From Antedon mediterranea (lineage: Eukaryota > Echinodermata > Crinoidea > Comatulida > Antedonidae), in the NCBI RefSeq assembly GCF_964355755.1, contig NC_092680.1:18021001-18085000 (forward strand): DNA of 64,000 bases, given 5' to 3'. Below the pieces are notes generated by a model. It worked only from the letters and a program-made list of their open reading frames with translations, was not told where the DNA came from and did not search any database. The translations under genes were made by a program, and so were the position numbers. This document shows positions 10,791 through 20,038 of this stretch, piece by piece (the first letter of the stretch is position 1; every line of letters starts with the position of its first letter).

Positions 10791-11311
10791 ATTCTTGATC
10801 CATTTTCTATTTTACTCCTGGCGGAGTTTGCTCTTGTTTGAATATTATTTGTTCATTGTTCTGGAATATCTCTTTAAACATTACCTGTTCTACTCTATAG
10901 ACAACTTAACTACAAAACAGACTAAACAAGTTCTTATTTATTTTATTTTCCTGAATGCATGAGCACTAATTTTCAAGATTATATTTTACAACCCACTAAT
11001 AAAAATTTAGGCTAATCAAAAAAAAAATAAAAAATTATATTTAACTGTAAATCACAACCATTTGTATACATCTGTCTGTTTTTACTGTTCACCTTTATGA
11101 CAACATTTATAATTATTAAAAGATTCAAAGTTCAAAGTCATAATGAATTACTATAATTTGATTACACTAAGAGGAGTGAAACAAATATCAAAGCTTTTGA
11201 TAATAGTTCTATTGCATTATTAAATAACAATAAAGCAAAATCATTTTCACTGCTGTTTCCCATCGAGAGGCAGCCCATAAAGCTGAAAGAGAAAAACAGA
11301 ACAACACGATT
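10791..11311 (-). other. Probable 3' UTR and flank of lectin gene B
   Basis: Sequence downstream of the lectin B stop, closely matching 1036-1558 next to gene A. On the minus strand an AATAAA hexamer lies at 10937-10942, about 370 nt past the stop, at the same relative place as in copy A. The region ends at the edge of the 137-bp satellite, so the satellite begins shortly after the likely cleavage site. Confidence 0.4.
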
Positions 11312-11499
11312 TTAGATTCTACTAATCCTTTCTGCTTTGATTGAGTACTGTATGTTCACTTTTCCCATCTCAATTTGGCACCCTGCATCATCTACATAAA
11401 ACCCATTACAGAAATATTCTCTTCTACAACGTATAGCACATCTCAAATAAAGGGTCATGTTCTGTACGCCTAATTTCTCTTCACCAACAATGTAAAATC
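11312..11499 (-). CDS. Lectin B exon 4: PAN/apple-like cysteine module and stop
   Basis: Acceptor CTATTTCAG|GATTTTAC. The exon encodes FYIVGEEKLGVQNMTLYL, then RCAIRCRREYFCNGFYV, then a GCQIEMG segment, and ends RISRI and TAA (11312-11314). The four cysteines with F/Y after the third resemble the centre of PAN/apple domains. The module is about 60 residues, short for a full domain, so the assignment is tentative. Confidence 0.7.
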
Positions 11500-14400
11500 C
11501 TGAAATAGCTGTAATAAAAGAAAATAAACAGTAATATTTTGTAAAATAGATGTTTAGTCATCTATATGCTAATTGTAATTTATATTACATATTAAAGGCA
11601 GCACAAGCAATAAAAACTCATTTAACCCTAAACTATTTTATTTTATTTTTTATTGATAAACACAATTTCACAATGGCAAGACAAACGACAGTAAATATAT
11701 ATGTATATATAATTATTAGAACCAAGTTGCAATTATGAGATAATTTGGCTCAAGGTCACGAAACTAGAATTATATAAACTTTGCTTGCTTGAACTTTACC
11801 TCTTTCACACATAAAGTATGGTGAATACAGAGCTAAATCGTACGCGCGATCCTTCATGGTTCCTTTTAATCTAACTGCGGCCGGGTCGATGTTAGCAACA
11901 CTTGGTTGCGATCCTCCTGAACCTCCCCATTCAACAACGTCTGTATCAAGAGGTTCTCCCGTTTCCCATAACCAATTAGAATCAACATATCTGTCCAAAC
12001 CTGCTTCTCGTGATAGGCCAATGACAATTGAATCACCTGGATAGTGTGTACTCATGAAGTCCTTGACGGCTGCAGCTTCGTCCGCAGTCGTCAAACTGAC
12101 TAGAAGTTCACCGTGAGATTCACAGAACTCTCTTGCATCTCTTCTTGTAATTATAACATTATTCTGAACCGTTTCCACTAGAGTATATCGTGAGCCGCCG
12201 TACATAAATTCAGAAATACCTTGAATTTTGTTGAATAAAAGAAATTGTCATCTTCTATTTGATATTGCTAAATTCATCATATAAACAAAATAAGAACATA
12301 TGTGGGTCCTATAGTTTCACCTATGCTACAGTACACTGTATATAGATATACAGTATACTGTATATATTTTATATAACACAAAATAAGCTATAAGCGGCGT
12401 ATGTGTCAAAAATCAACATTTTGCAATCCTTTTGTAATGTACGTGCATGTTTTTTAAAAACTAAATGTCAGTAAAATTATAAAAATGATCACCTATAATT
12501 CGTCAATATGACACAAAATAATCTCAAGCGGCGTCTGCATCAATAAACCGACATTTTGCGATCATATTCTAATGTTACGTGCATGTTTATTTAAACTAAA
12601 TATCAGTAAAGTTATAAAAATGATCACCTATAATTCGTCGATGTGCAAGACAAATTAAATTCTAGTTTTATTCGTTTACGTCTTTCTATCGAATGAATTA
12701 TATTGGGAGTTAAAAGTATTAATTACAGTATAAGTTTTATAAAGTAATTTGAAATGCTTGTAAATAAAATAACTAAACTATTTTGGTAGATAAAAAGTCA
12801 ATTTTACCTGGAATTCCATAAATTGCTAAAGCTCCTAAAAAGATAATGAAAGATGAAATATGAGTTTGTTATTAATAAAACCTTGTGCTGAAAATAAAGA
12901 AGGACGATCGAATGATATTTTGAACCGTACATTATTTTTCTTTTTGCCTTTGGAATCATGTCGGTGCTTTTGAACGATTAAACTTATAACTTGCCTTTGT
13001 AAACGATTACCGTATTATTCGAATAAACGCCCCGGAGCGTTATTGTTCAGGTGTTTTTTAAGGATGTGGGCGGTTATTCGATGCGGGAGACTTTTTTGGT
13101 GTAATATGGTAACATATAATAATCAAATAAATATACCTTAAATATGAAAAAATACAGAAAGTTTAATATAATGTGCGATAATATACAGCAACAATTACGT
13201 AGCCATAACATCGGCAAGGCTCACTCGAACCCTTTCGAGTGAGCCTTTTTTTCGAGACGAGTAGGGGGTTACCCCGGTGTACTAGTACATCACAGCCACT
13301 GGTCATTAACTGGGCCCTCTGGGAGACCAGTCTTTGACTGAAGAGGTCGCCCAGTATAAATATAAATAAATAAACAAATGAATTCAATTGTATCAAAATG
13401 CTTGGTAATAATTGTAGATACTAAAGGGTGAGCTCGCTTCGCTCGCTCCGCCTGGAAGTGTAGACAATGGTTCTCGGAATGATAAAAAGGTTAAAAAGGA
13501 TTTAGAAGGACGTTCTGGCTTGGACGTTTTCTGCCGGTTACCATTATTGAAATGCTTGATACTCGTGAAAACTAAACCTACTCTGTTCCACAGTGTCTTA
13601 GATGATTAATATAACATTTTAAAGTATAGTGTTTATTGTTTAGTAGGGCCCTTGTAGGGCGGAGGCGGGGAGACGGAGTTAATTTGTGGGAGGTGTTTAT
13701 TCGAGGGATACGTTTAATTTTGTAGTTTTAATAATATGGTAACATTTATAATCAAATAAAATTTTCTAATAGATATGAAATGTGAAAAGAATAACAAATT
13801 TTTGGTAAAATGATGAATATACAAATATATACAAATAGTATAATTGTGTTATAAATATAATACAAATGCGATTATTATTCTAAGTGATGTTTTATTGGGA
13901 AGGTGTTCGGCGTTTATTCAAATAAATACCATCCTAATTGGTATAATCAATACATCTATACACTATACATTTAGTTTAAACATCTTTTGAAACTAACTTC
14001 TGCCGTTTCGGCCTAAGAAGGAAGACGTTTTAGATGGCTTGCAACATGGGCGTATCTCAGGGTCCTAAAGCCCACAGTTATCCTGCCAGCTTACTCAATA
14101 ACTCTCTAACTATCGGGGTTACACTCAATTTGAAATAAAAGGTCTTATCATTAGTTCTCCCTATGTGATTTTATATACTATTCTCCACAATATACTCGGA
14201 TGCTTTATGGCGTATATTTAATTTGATCTTGATTATTTTACAGTATAATTTTTATTTTGCTACTGCACCTTCACACAGGCGGTCCGAAAATAAACAAAAA
14301 CTAAAATTGCTATCGCCACCAACGGCCACCTTAGTTGAAACCAGGAAGTTGCAAAGTGAACCCGTGGACTCACCGTGAATCCGGAAAGTACTTTTAGCGC

Positions 14401-14842
14401 TCACAGTTGAAAATCCTAAGATAGAAATATGGAACAATATCGTAATAGTGGAAACTAATGTTATCAAACCTACGTTTCGCGGTGCATCTGAGATAGATAA
14501 AAAGATAGGTATCCAAGGCGGAGATTTGTCCCAAAGTTTTTCCATTGTGCTCGCCTATGTCAGAATTAACCATAATTTATATATAGATAGAAATGTGTTG
14601 TAATGCAATATTCAAGACAATAAATAAACGACTTTTATTCGAGGGGGTGTTTATTTCAAATGATGTTCAAATCAAAAGTGTAAACTCCAAAACAATTATT
14701 ATTATTTACGTATTCAAATTAGTTTTGTTCCGAGGAAAAGGTGGTCGCCCTACAACCCCATTACTGTGTATAAAAATAATATCTTACCTTTTCCATAAAA
14801 ATGAGCATAAAGAATACAGAAGCATAGCCTTAATTGAAACAT
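11312..14842 (-). CDS. Lectin gene B: secreted C-type lectin with PAN-like tail (intact)
   Basis: Predicted 229-residue secreted protein. Exons on the minus strand are 14788-14842 (signal peptide), 12808-12834 (27-nt microexon), 11800-12219 (C-type lectin domain) and 11312-11499 (cysteine module and stop). All three introns are phase 1, all have GT-AG ends, and the exon sum (690 nt) is an exact multiple of three, which is strong internal support. The mature protein would start soon after the microexon. The lectin domain has EPLD where calcium-binding lectins have EPN, and has no WND, so a calcium-independent or non-sugar ligand is possible. The intact reading frame in both copies argues for selection. 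A role in innate recognition is plausible for the family but is only inferred. Confidence 0.8.
11800..12219 (-). CDS. Lectin B exon 3: C-type lectin domain
   Basis: 140 codons, phase 1 at both ends, with acceptor TTCAAG|GTATTTC and donor GAAAGAG|GTAAAG. Key residues are REFCESHGELLVSL (first cysteine), VIGLSREAGLDRYV, NWLWETGEPLD, VVEWGG, and SPYFMCERG (last cysteine). It differs from copy A mainly in the loop between VEWGG and AAVRL, the part that forms the ligand-facing long loop in this fold. Confidence 0.85.
12376..12650. repeat. Two-copy tandem repeat of about 140 bp
   Basis: Two consecutive diverged copies share ACACAAAATAA, AAGCGGCGT, ACATTTTGC, ACGTGCATGTTT and AAAAATGATCACCTATAATT. 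They lie in the intron between the microexon and the lectin exon of gene B. Just left of them (12330-12372) is a palindromic stretch of TATACAGTATACTG. Confidence 0.7.
12808..12834 (-). CDS. Lectin B exon 2: 27-nt microexon
   Basis: Bounded by CTTTTTAG| and |GTAAAA on the minus strand. It encodes nine residues, GALAIYGIP plus the shared junction codon, and is phase 1 on both sides, so skipping it leaves the frame intact. It extends the hydrophobic leader. Gene A has no counterpart. Support comes only from the splice sites and perfect phase fit, so it remains a prediction. Confidence 0.6.
13009..13930. mobile_element. TIR-bounded non-autonomous element in lectin B intron 1
   Basis: The left end has ATTCGAATAAACGCC and the right end, reversed, has ATTTGAATAAACGCC, forming inverted termini about 920 bp apart. 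Related CGAATAAACACC blocks occur inside (about 13700), at 14636-14660 and at 54230-54358. The interior holds a strong hairpin (13218-13245), a 3'-tail-like stretch ending in AATAAATAAATAAA and no coding frame. It may be two nested elements. Confidence 0.5.
13218..13245 (+). repeat. Perfect 12-bp hairpin followed by a T run
   Basis: GGCTCACTCGAA and its exact complement enclose a 4-nt loop, followed at once by seven Ts. It resembles a small structured transcript end such as a Pol III stop, but no matching promoter was seen. A related 7-bp stem (ACTGGGC/GCCCAGT) lies just downstream at about 13308-13356. Confidence 0.5.
13931..14780. other. Lectin B intron 1, remainder
   Basis: No exon was recognised. 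A 97-codon minus-strand open frame (14252-14545) has no recognisable domain and no supporting splice sites. The part around 13995-14140 looks like a fragment of an unidentified repeat. Confidence 0.4.
14788..14842 (-). CDS. Lectin B exon 1: signal peptide
   Basis: ATG at 14840-14842, then 18 residues (MFQLRLCFCILYAHFYGK) and a phase-1 donor GGAAAAG|GTAAGAT. The short basic start and CFCILYAHF core form a plausible secretion signal. Gene A differs by one codon in length and several substitutions while keeping hydrophobicity. Confidence 0.75.
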
Positions 14843-14849
14843 GTTGCTA

Positions 14850-15430
14850 CCGGAGTTAATAATGTTCGTCGCTGCAAAGAAGCAACACAGCTATAAACAT
14901 ACAGCACCTGAAATATTGTAAGCTTTTGTCTGGTGAATTTATTATGACTTGTGCTATGTAATTGAGTTTTTAAGATTAAATATAAACTTCAGTGTTGCTA
15001 TTGTCTGAACCTATTATAATATTACTCGCAAGTCACTTATTGTAATTTGTTTCTTTAATTTGAATGAAGAATAGATTGTTGAAGGTTAAATGACTAATTA
15101 TAACGTATTAATGACAAATAAACAAGATATTAGAAAGAAGTTGTTATAGGACTTTTGATGATTTTTATCGATTTAATAGTTATACTCGTAACAAAGTACA
15201 CAAATTAAACCGAAATACTAATTATTCTTAAGCTGTATAGACCTACGTTATAATAAAAGCAATTAACAACACGTTGTCAGCCATTGTTACTTTTTCTTTC
15301 ACCGTTTTAGATCAATAATATATACGTTATTCTTTCATTTATCTAATGCTCATTCTAGTTTAAAAGTCTTTACGATATTCCTGGATAAATTTATATGCAT
15401 TTCGTTGAACTATTTTTGGCGATTTAAAGT
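14850..15430. other. Upstream flank of lectin gene B
   Basis: 14850-15215 matches the flank of gene A, including the TATA-like AAATATAAAC at 14978-14987 (gene on the minus strand). Homology stops near 15215, marking one edge of the duplication. Nothing else was recognised. Confidence 0.5.
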
Positions 15431-15639
15431 ACATTGGCCGTATTCACCAATCACACTTAAGTGAGATATTTCCCTTAAATCCTAAGGATTTCCCTTAAAT
15501 CAAGAAAATATTAAGGGTTTCACTTAAGTGGTATTCACAAAGGGTTTAATGTTAAGGGAAACCCTTAACTTGGTCTATTTTCTCCTAACTAACTAAAGTT
15601 AGTCTAAGTAAAGAAGCATATCGGCCTAGCATTGGAGTG

Positions 15640-16033
15640 ATGTTCCCTAACCTTTTTTTACAATGCTATTAAAGAATGGAATAATTTACCAATTAACATT
15701 AAGGAATCACAAACTGTTTGTTGTTTTAAAAGTAAAGTTAAAAAGTATCTACAGGAACGTTCACTAGCTCTAGAAACTATTTAATTAGCGCTTCTTCTTT
15801 TTTCGATTGTCCTTTTTGCTGTTTTTTGTCATTTTTATTATGTTGCTTTGTTTGTCTTTTTTGCTGTTCTTTCAAAGGACCTCATTGGAAACAAGTCCGT
15901 AGAGGACTTTTATGAGTTATCCTTGGCATCCTTGTTTTATATTGGTATTTTTATATTTGTCAATTTTAATTGTATGTCTGTGATATTTTATGTACTGATG
16001 CCGAAATAAATCAAATCAAATCAAATCAAATCT
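15640..16033 (+). mobile_element. LINE 3' end with AAATC tail, nested in the DNA transposon
   Basis: A plus-strand frame gives the C-terminal end of a LINE ORF2 (YNAIKEWNNLPINIKESQT, FKSKVKKYLQERSLALE, then stop at about 15785). It is followed by a roughly 240-nt 3' UTR with a stem (ACCTCATTGG...) and a tail of AAATC repeats at about 16005-16030. It is a 5'-truncated insertion lying between the left terminus and the Myb exon. Confidence 0.75.
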
Positions 16034-16096
16034 AACAACAACTACATTTTGGCCTTAAAAAGTATTTATAGGACTACAAACAGTCATAATATTAAA

Positions 16097-16462
16097 CTAA
16101 ATTTTACCTGTTTGCATTATGTCCTTTTTGAACGATGTAATGTTTTGCATTGCCTGCGAAACAAGATTTTCCCATTTTTTTTTGACATTTTGTTGGTCCC
16201 TGTCGGCAGTTGGATTGGTTTGTTTGACAGCAGCGGTAATCTCTTGCCAGGCTGTTGTTTTTTGTTTATAGGTTATTTTACTATCAAAAGCAGCTCTTAA
16301 AATATTCTTTCTTTTTCCATACTCGGCTACCAACACCTCCTTTTCTTCGTCCTTCCAATTAGGTTTTCGTTTTGTTGCTGCCATTTTTTTGTTGCCAGCA
16401 AAAGTTTTCATTGAATATGCAAATGAGGTTTGAATGAGGGAAAGTGATTGGATATTGGACAC
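16097..16462 (-). CDS. Myb/SANT-like DNA-binding protein exon of the transposon
   Basis: 121 codons. The domain proper begins near the internal Met at residue 27 (MAATKRKPNWKDEEKEVLV). Three tryptophans (NWKDEE, AWQEI, KKWENLV) mark the helices of a Myb/SANT-like fold of the type found in Harbinger-associated and domesticated proteins. The frame ends soon after ATGCAAACAG|GTAAAATTT, which looks like a splice donor, so this is probably the first exon of a longer gene now lost. As part of a transposon it would bind the element's ends to aid transposition. Confidence 0.65.
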   Translation of the reverse strand: MSNIQSLSLIQTSFAYSMKTFAGNKKMAATKRKPNWKDEEKEVLVAEYGKRKNILRAAFDSKITYKQKTTAWQEITAAVKQTNPTADRDQQNVKKKWENLVSQAMQNITSFKKDIMQTGKI

Positions 16463-16865
16463 ATTGTCTCTCTTTTTGATTGGACAATGGGAAACTCATG
16501 AATATTTATAAATATTTTTCCCTTAAGTGTTTTACTTAAAAGTAAGGGTTTCCCTTAGGTAAGTGAATCCCTTAACTCATTTGTGAATACCCCTTAAGTG
16601 TTTCCCTTTGTTAAATTTTAAGGGTAAGTATTTCCCTTAGCCTAAGTGAGATTGGTGAATAACGGCCACAGGTGTTTAGTAAAGTTATTCCCCTTCCAAG
16701 AATACTGTTCTAAAATATTCCTGGACAAAATCTTAGGCCCTCATAGAGTCAGTATCTATTCTGAGCGGAAACCGTCAGTCCGCTCCGCGTTATAGTAAAC
16801 GTTCATAAGGAATAACATAGATTCTATTACCTTTACGGCTCGTCAGTGTAAATAAGCCTTACAGC

Positions 16866-17041
16866 GCGTGGTTCCCACTAGCGACGCAACACAAGGACGT
16901 AACGAACGCAAGTGAACTGACCAATCACAAGCGATGACTTATTCGCTTGTGATTGCCAACTGTCTATAACTTCGCTTGTCATTGGTTAAAACGCTTGCGT
17001 TGCGTTTACGTCTTTGCGTTACGTTCTAGTGGGAACCACGC
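16866..17041. mobile_element. MITE, family with GCGTGGTTCCCACTAG termini, copy 1
   Basis: Termini GCGTGGTTCCCACTAG and CTAGTGGGAACCACGC are perfect inverted repeats around about 145 bp with several CGCTTG/CAAGCG words. A second member lies at 61916-62094. The size and lack of coding content fit a MITE. Confidence 0.85.
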
Positions 17042-17044
17042 TTA

Positions 17045-17150
17045 ACGTAATGTAACGTAGAGACGTATTGACGCAAAGTGCTGTATTGCGTAATCACAAG
17101 TGGGAATCGACGACGCAGTGCTGCAAATATCGCAGATTTGATTTCACGCA
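17045..17150. mobile_element. Partial MITE of the same family
   Basis: TCACAAGTGGGA...GACGACGCA..GTGCTGCAAA and GGTTTGATTTC-like words match, in reverse orientation, the interior of the copy at 61916-62094. It directly follows the complete copy and lacks recognisable termini. Confidence 0.6.
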
Positions 17151-17331
17151 TGTGGGGTCAATCTATATATATTTACGTAAGGGCAAAATTCGATAAATCT
17201 CGGTTTATTTCTAGAATTTTTACTCGATGGTATATAAAGTTGGTTCATACTTTCGGTACTGATTTTAACCATCTGATGTAACCCTGTTTACTAATTAAAT
17301 TTAGTTAGGTAATTAGTTATTGACGATTAAA

Positions 17332-17578
17332 ACGAATTTAGGTTCAACGATTTGCCCCAAATAGGGGTGTTTTCCAATCGTGGTATACATGGTCTAATGA
17401 ATGTCCATGGAAAAATACCCGCACACAATAATAGGAGGATGCTTCGCATTTTCCTATCTCCTCCTACGATAATTATTTTTAATAGCTGAAAACCGGTTGA
17501 ACAGCTCGAGTACAGCATCATAATGTTGAAGACTTTAAAAAATACTATTTTGATAGATTTAATATACATTTATAAAAC
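17332..17578. repeat. Interspersed 250-bp repeat, copy 1
   Basis: Closely similar, in the same orientation, to 18430-18680: shared GATTTGCCCCAAA, CGTGGTATACA, AATACCCGCACACAATAATA and TTTTGATAGATTTAATATA. A short third fragment lies at about 17985-18060. The family is unknown and has no coding content. Confidence 0.8.
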
Positions 17579-18429
17579 TGTTTTGATCTGCGATAAATTG
17601 AACATTCCAATCTCTGTTTCACAAATGTCTATTCCCTCAGGCGTCGTAAAGACAAGTACTGTACAGTCATAACAGAAATTCGATCCATTTTATCCAATCT
17701 GTGCAGCAGAGGTTGGATACAGGTTGTTTTTTTAACGGATAATGAGCTAGCCTTTCCAGTCGCCGTCTATTAAATAATCATCTTTATTATTGCAGTTAAA
17801 CCGCCACCCACACCACCACCCTCCCCCTCACTGGCATGAGTAGCGTTGTAAAGCCAGTAGAGGACAGGCCTACAGTACAAAGGATCACATGCCCTAAACG
17901 CAGAACAACTCTGGTGGTTAGGAACCAACTTAAGTATGAATTGGTTTTAAGAAACAATTGAAAACCATTAGACCTACTAATTAAGTTGAGTTAGATAATT
18001 ATTTATTGACGATTAAAGCGAATTTACGATTTTCCCCGAATAGAGGTGTTTAGGCCTACTTTATTACTGACAGTTCCTTCTGAACGTTTATATTAATTAA
18101 TAATGTAATTACTGTACAAAAAAATATAAACGTCGTCTAGTGATGTATCGTTACATGTACTGTATTATTTCAATCGACTATACGGTGACAGTTTTAACAA
18201 AGCATTATATAGCAATGTTTTACTGTGTTTGGTCATGGAGGTATAACTACCTCCATGGTTTAGTGGTATATTATTTGTAAAACAAGAAGCAATTAATATT
18301 TCGTTACTAAATGGATAAAGAATATATTGTTCGTCTTTGCACCCATCCTCTTCCCCATCACTCAACCCTCATGTTGCATACAAAACACAAATTCAGTTTG
18401 TTTCAATGAATTGGTCTTATTTTTTGACT

Positions 18430-18680
18430 TGGCGAATTTAGGTTCAATGATTTGCCCCAAAGAGTGATGTTTTCCGATCGTGGTATACACTGTCTAATGG
18501 ATGTCCATTTTGAAAAATACCCGCACACAATAATACGAATAAGGATGCTTCGTATTTACCTATCTCCTTCTAAGATAATTGTTTTTAATAGCTGAAACCG
18601 GTTGAACTCGAGCACAGCATTATAAAGTTGAAGACAGACCGATTTTCTTTAAAAAAAAACCTATTTTGATAGATTTAATA
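18430..18680. repeat. Interspersed 250-bp repeat, copy 2
   Basis: Second copy of the repeat described at 17332-17578, about 1.1 kb away. Sequence between the two copies (17580-18430) holds nothing else that I recognise. Confidence 0.8.
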
Positions 18681-18737
18681 TAAGTTTATACAAATGTATT
18701 GATTTGTAATGAATAGAACATTACAATCTGTCAGTCT

Positions 18738-19411
18738 CAATTTTCGAAAATGGCCTATTTTCGACCCTTTTATTTTTTGACATAACTGGTTACTATATGA
18801 TAATTTACATGCGCAGAGTCCAAAAACGTGTTCTGCGCATGTTAATTATGCTATAGTAACCAGTTATATCGAAAAATAAAAAGGTCGAAATCTGACCATT
18901 TAAAAAAAAAATTCCTGTACTATAGCACAGGGAAATTTTCGAAAATGACCAATTTTCGACCCATTTTTTTTTTTGACATAACTGGTTACTATATCATAAT
19001 TTACATGCGTAGAGTCCAAAAACGTGCTCTGCGCATGTTAATTGTGCTAAAGTAACCAGTTATATCGAAAAATATAAAGGTCGAAGTTTGATCATTTTTA
19101 GTAAAAGCATTATTTACATGCGCAGAGTCCAAAAACGTCTTCTGCGCCTGGGAATTATGCTATAGTAACCAGTTATATCGAAAATAAAAAGGTCGAAATC
19201 TGACCATTTTTTTAAAAAATTCCTGTACTAGGCCTATAGCACAGAGAAATTTTCGAAAATGGCCAGTTTTCGACCCTTTTATTTTTTGACATAACTCGTT
19301 ACTATATCATAATTTACATGCGTAGAGTCCAAAAACGTGCTCTGCGCATGTTAATTATGCTAATGTAACCAGTTATATCGAAAAATATAAAGGTCGAAGT
19401 TTGACCATTTT
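18738..19411. repeat. Near-palindromic tandem repeat, left block (about 195-bp unit)
   Basis: Each unit contains ATAACTGGTTACTATA and its exact complement TATAGTAACCAGTTAT enclosing a second perfect stem ACATGCGCAGA/TCTGCGCATGT. Imperfect outer arms around CGACCTTTTTATTTTT extend the palindrome to about 130 nt. Units are joined by CCTGTACTATAGCACAGG-type palindromes. The same family resumes at 44429. Confidence 0.9.
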
Positions 19412-19622
19412 TTGAACAAGGCCAACAGCCATAAGTCGCGAGCTCTCAGAAAAAAAATGAACTTTCAAAAAGTAATGTACTTTAAAACTTTTCTGTACAT
19501 CAAAAGAGTTCAAAAAGTACAGAAAAGCGATAAAACGCATAGTGATACCGGACCGACAGACAGACAGACCGACAGACCGACCGACCTAGTGAACTATAGA
19601 GTCGCGTCCACGCGACTAAAAA
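19412..19622 (+). mobile_element. Hairpin-ended GACC element, left-border copy
   Basis: Begins CAAGGCCAACAGCCATAAGT and ends in GTCGCG-TCCA-CGCGAC followed by TAAAAA, with a GACC/GACA microsatellite before the end. Left-end AAGTCGCG and right-end CGCGACTAA are near inverted repeats. It forms the exact border between the palindromic array and the satellite. Confidence 0.7.
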
Positions 19623-19837
19623 TGTACTATAAAAATGTATGTCTTATTTTATTTAAAAAGACACTTTTATTATGAGGCTGTCGATATCATCTATATACAA
19701 AACATTTAATAGCATCAGCTCTTCAGATTAAAATTAACACTGATGATTTTAGAAAAGGAAAGTAGCAATAAAAGAGAAAGAATTTATAACAAATGGGTTA
19801 AAAAATATACTATAAAAATGTATTTCTTTTTTTTCAA

Positions 19838-20038
19838 GGCCAACAGCCATAAGTCGCGAGCTCTCAGAAAAAAAATGAACTTTCAAAAAGTAATGTACTT
19901 TAAAACTTTTCTGTACATCAAAAGAGTTCAAAAAGTACAGAAAAGCGATAAAACGCATAGTAATACCGGACCGACAGACAGACAGACCGACAGACCGACC
20001 GACCTAGTGAACTATAGAGTCGCGTCCACGCGACTAAA
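19838..20038 (+). mobile_element. Hairpin-ended GACC element, second copy inside a satellite unit
   Basis: Almost identical to 19412-19622. Its two flanks both carry ACTATAAAAATGTAT, which occurs once in uninterrupted satellite spacers. Either it inserted with a long target duplication or it was copied here together with adjoining satellite by unequal exchange. The shared right flank with the first copy favours exchange. Confidence 0.7.

Larger units (their letters stand above)
15434..16671 (-). mobile_element. PIF/Harbinger-like DNA transposon with Myb/SANT gene, interrupted by a LINE
   Basis: Long inverted termini: the left end begins GGCCGTATTCACCAATC and the right end, reversed, GGCCGTTATTCACCAATC. 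Both continue with several CCCTTAA/CACTTAAG blocks over about 150 bp, and an internal GTATTCACAAA copy is mirrored at the other end. The interior holds a Myb/SANT exon on the minus strand (16097-16462). Harbinger elements typically carry such a protein beside the nuclease, but no nuclease remains here. Target duplications could not be resolved by eye. Confidence 0.65.

Noticed and set aside
14252-14545. 97-codon minus-strand frame in lectin B intron 1
   Set aside because: No domain, no acceptor or donor in phase with the lectin exons, and no counterpart in copy A.
19741-19752. CTGATGATTTT in each spacer as a C box of a C/D snoRNA
   Set aside because: The base before TGATGA is C rather than a purine, and there is no D box with a terminal stem at a suitable distance.
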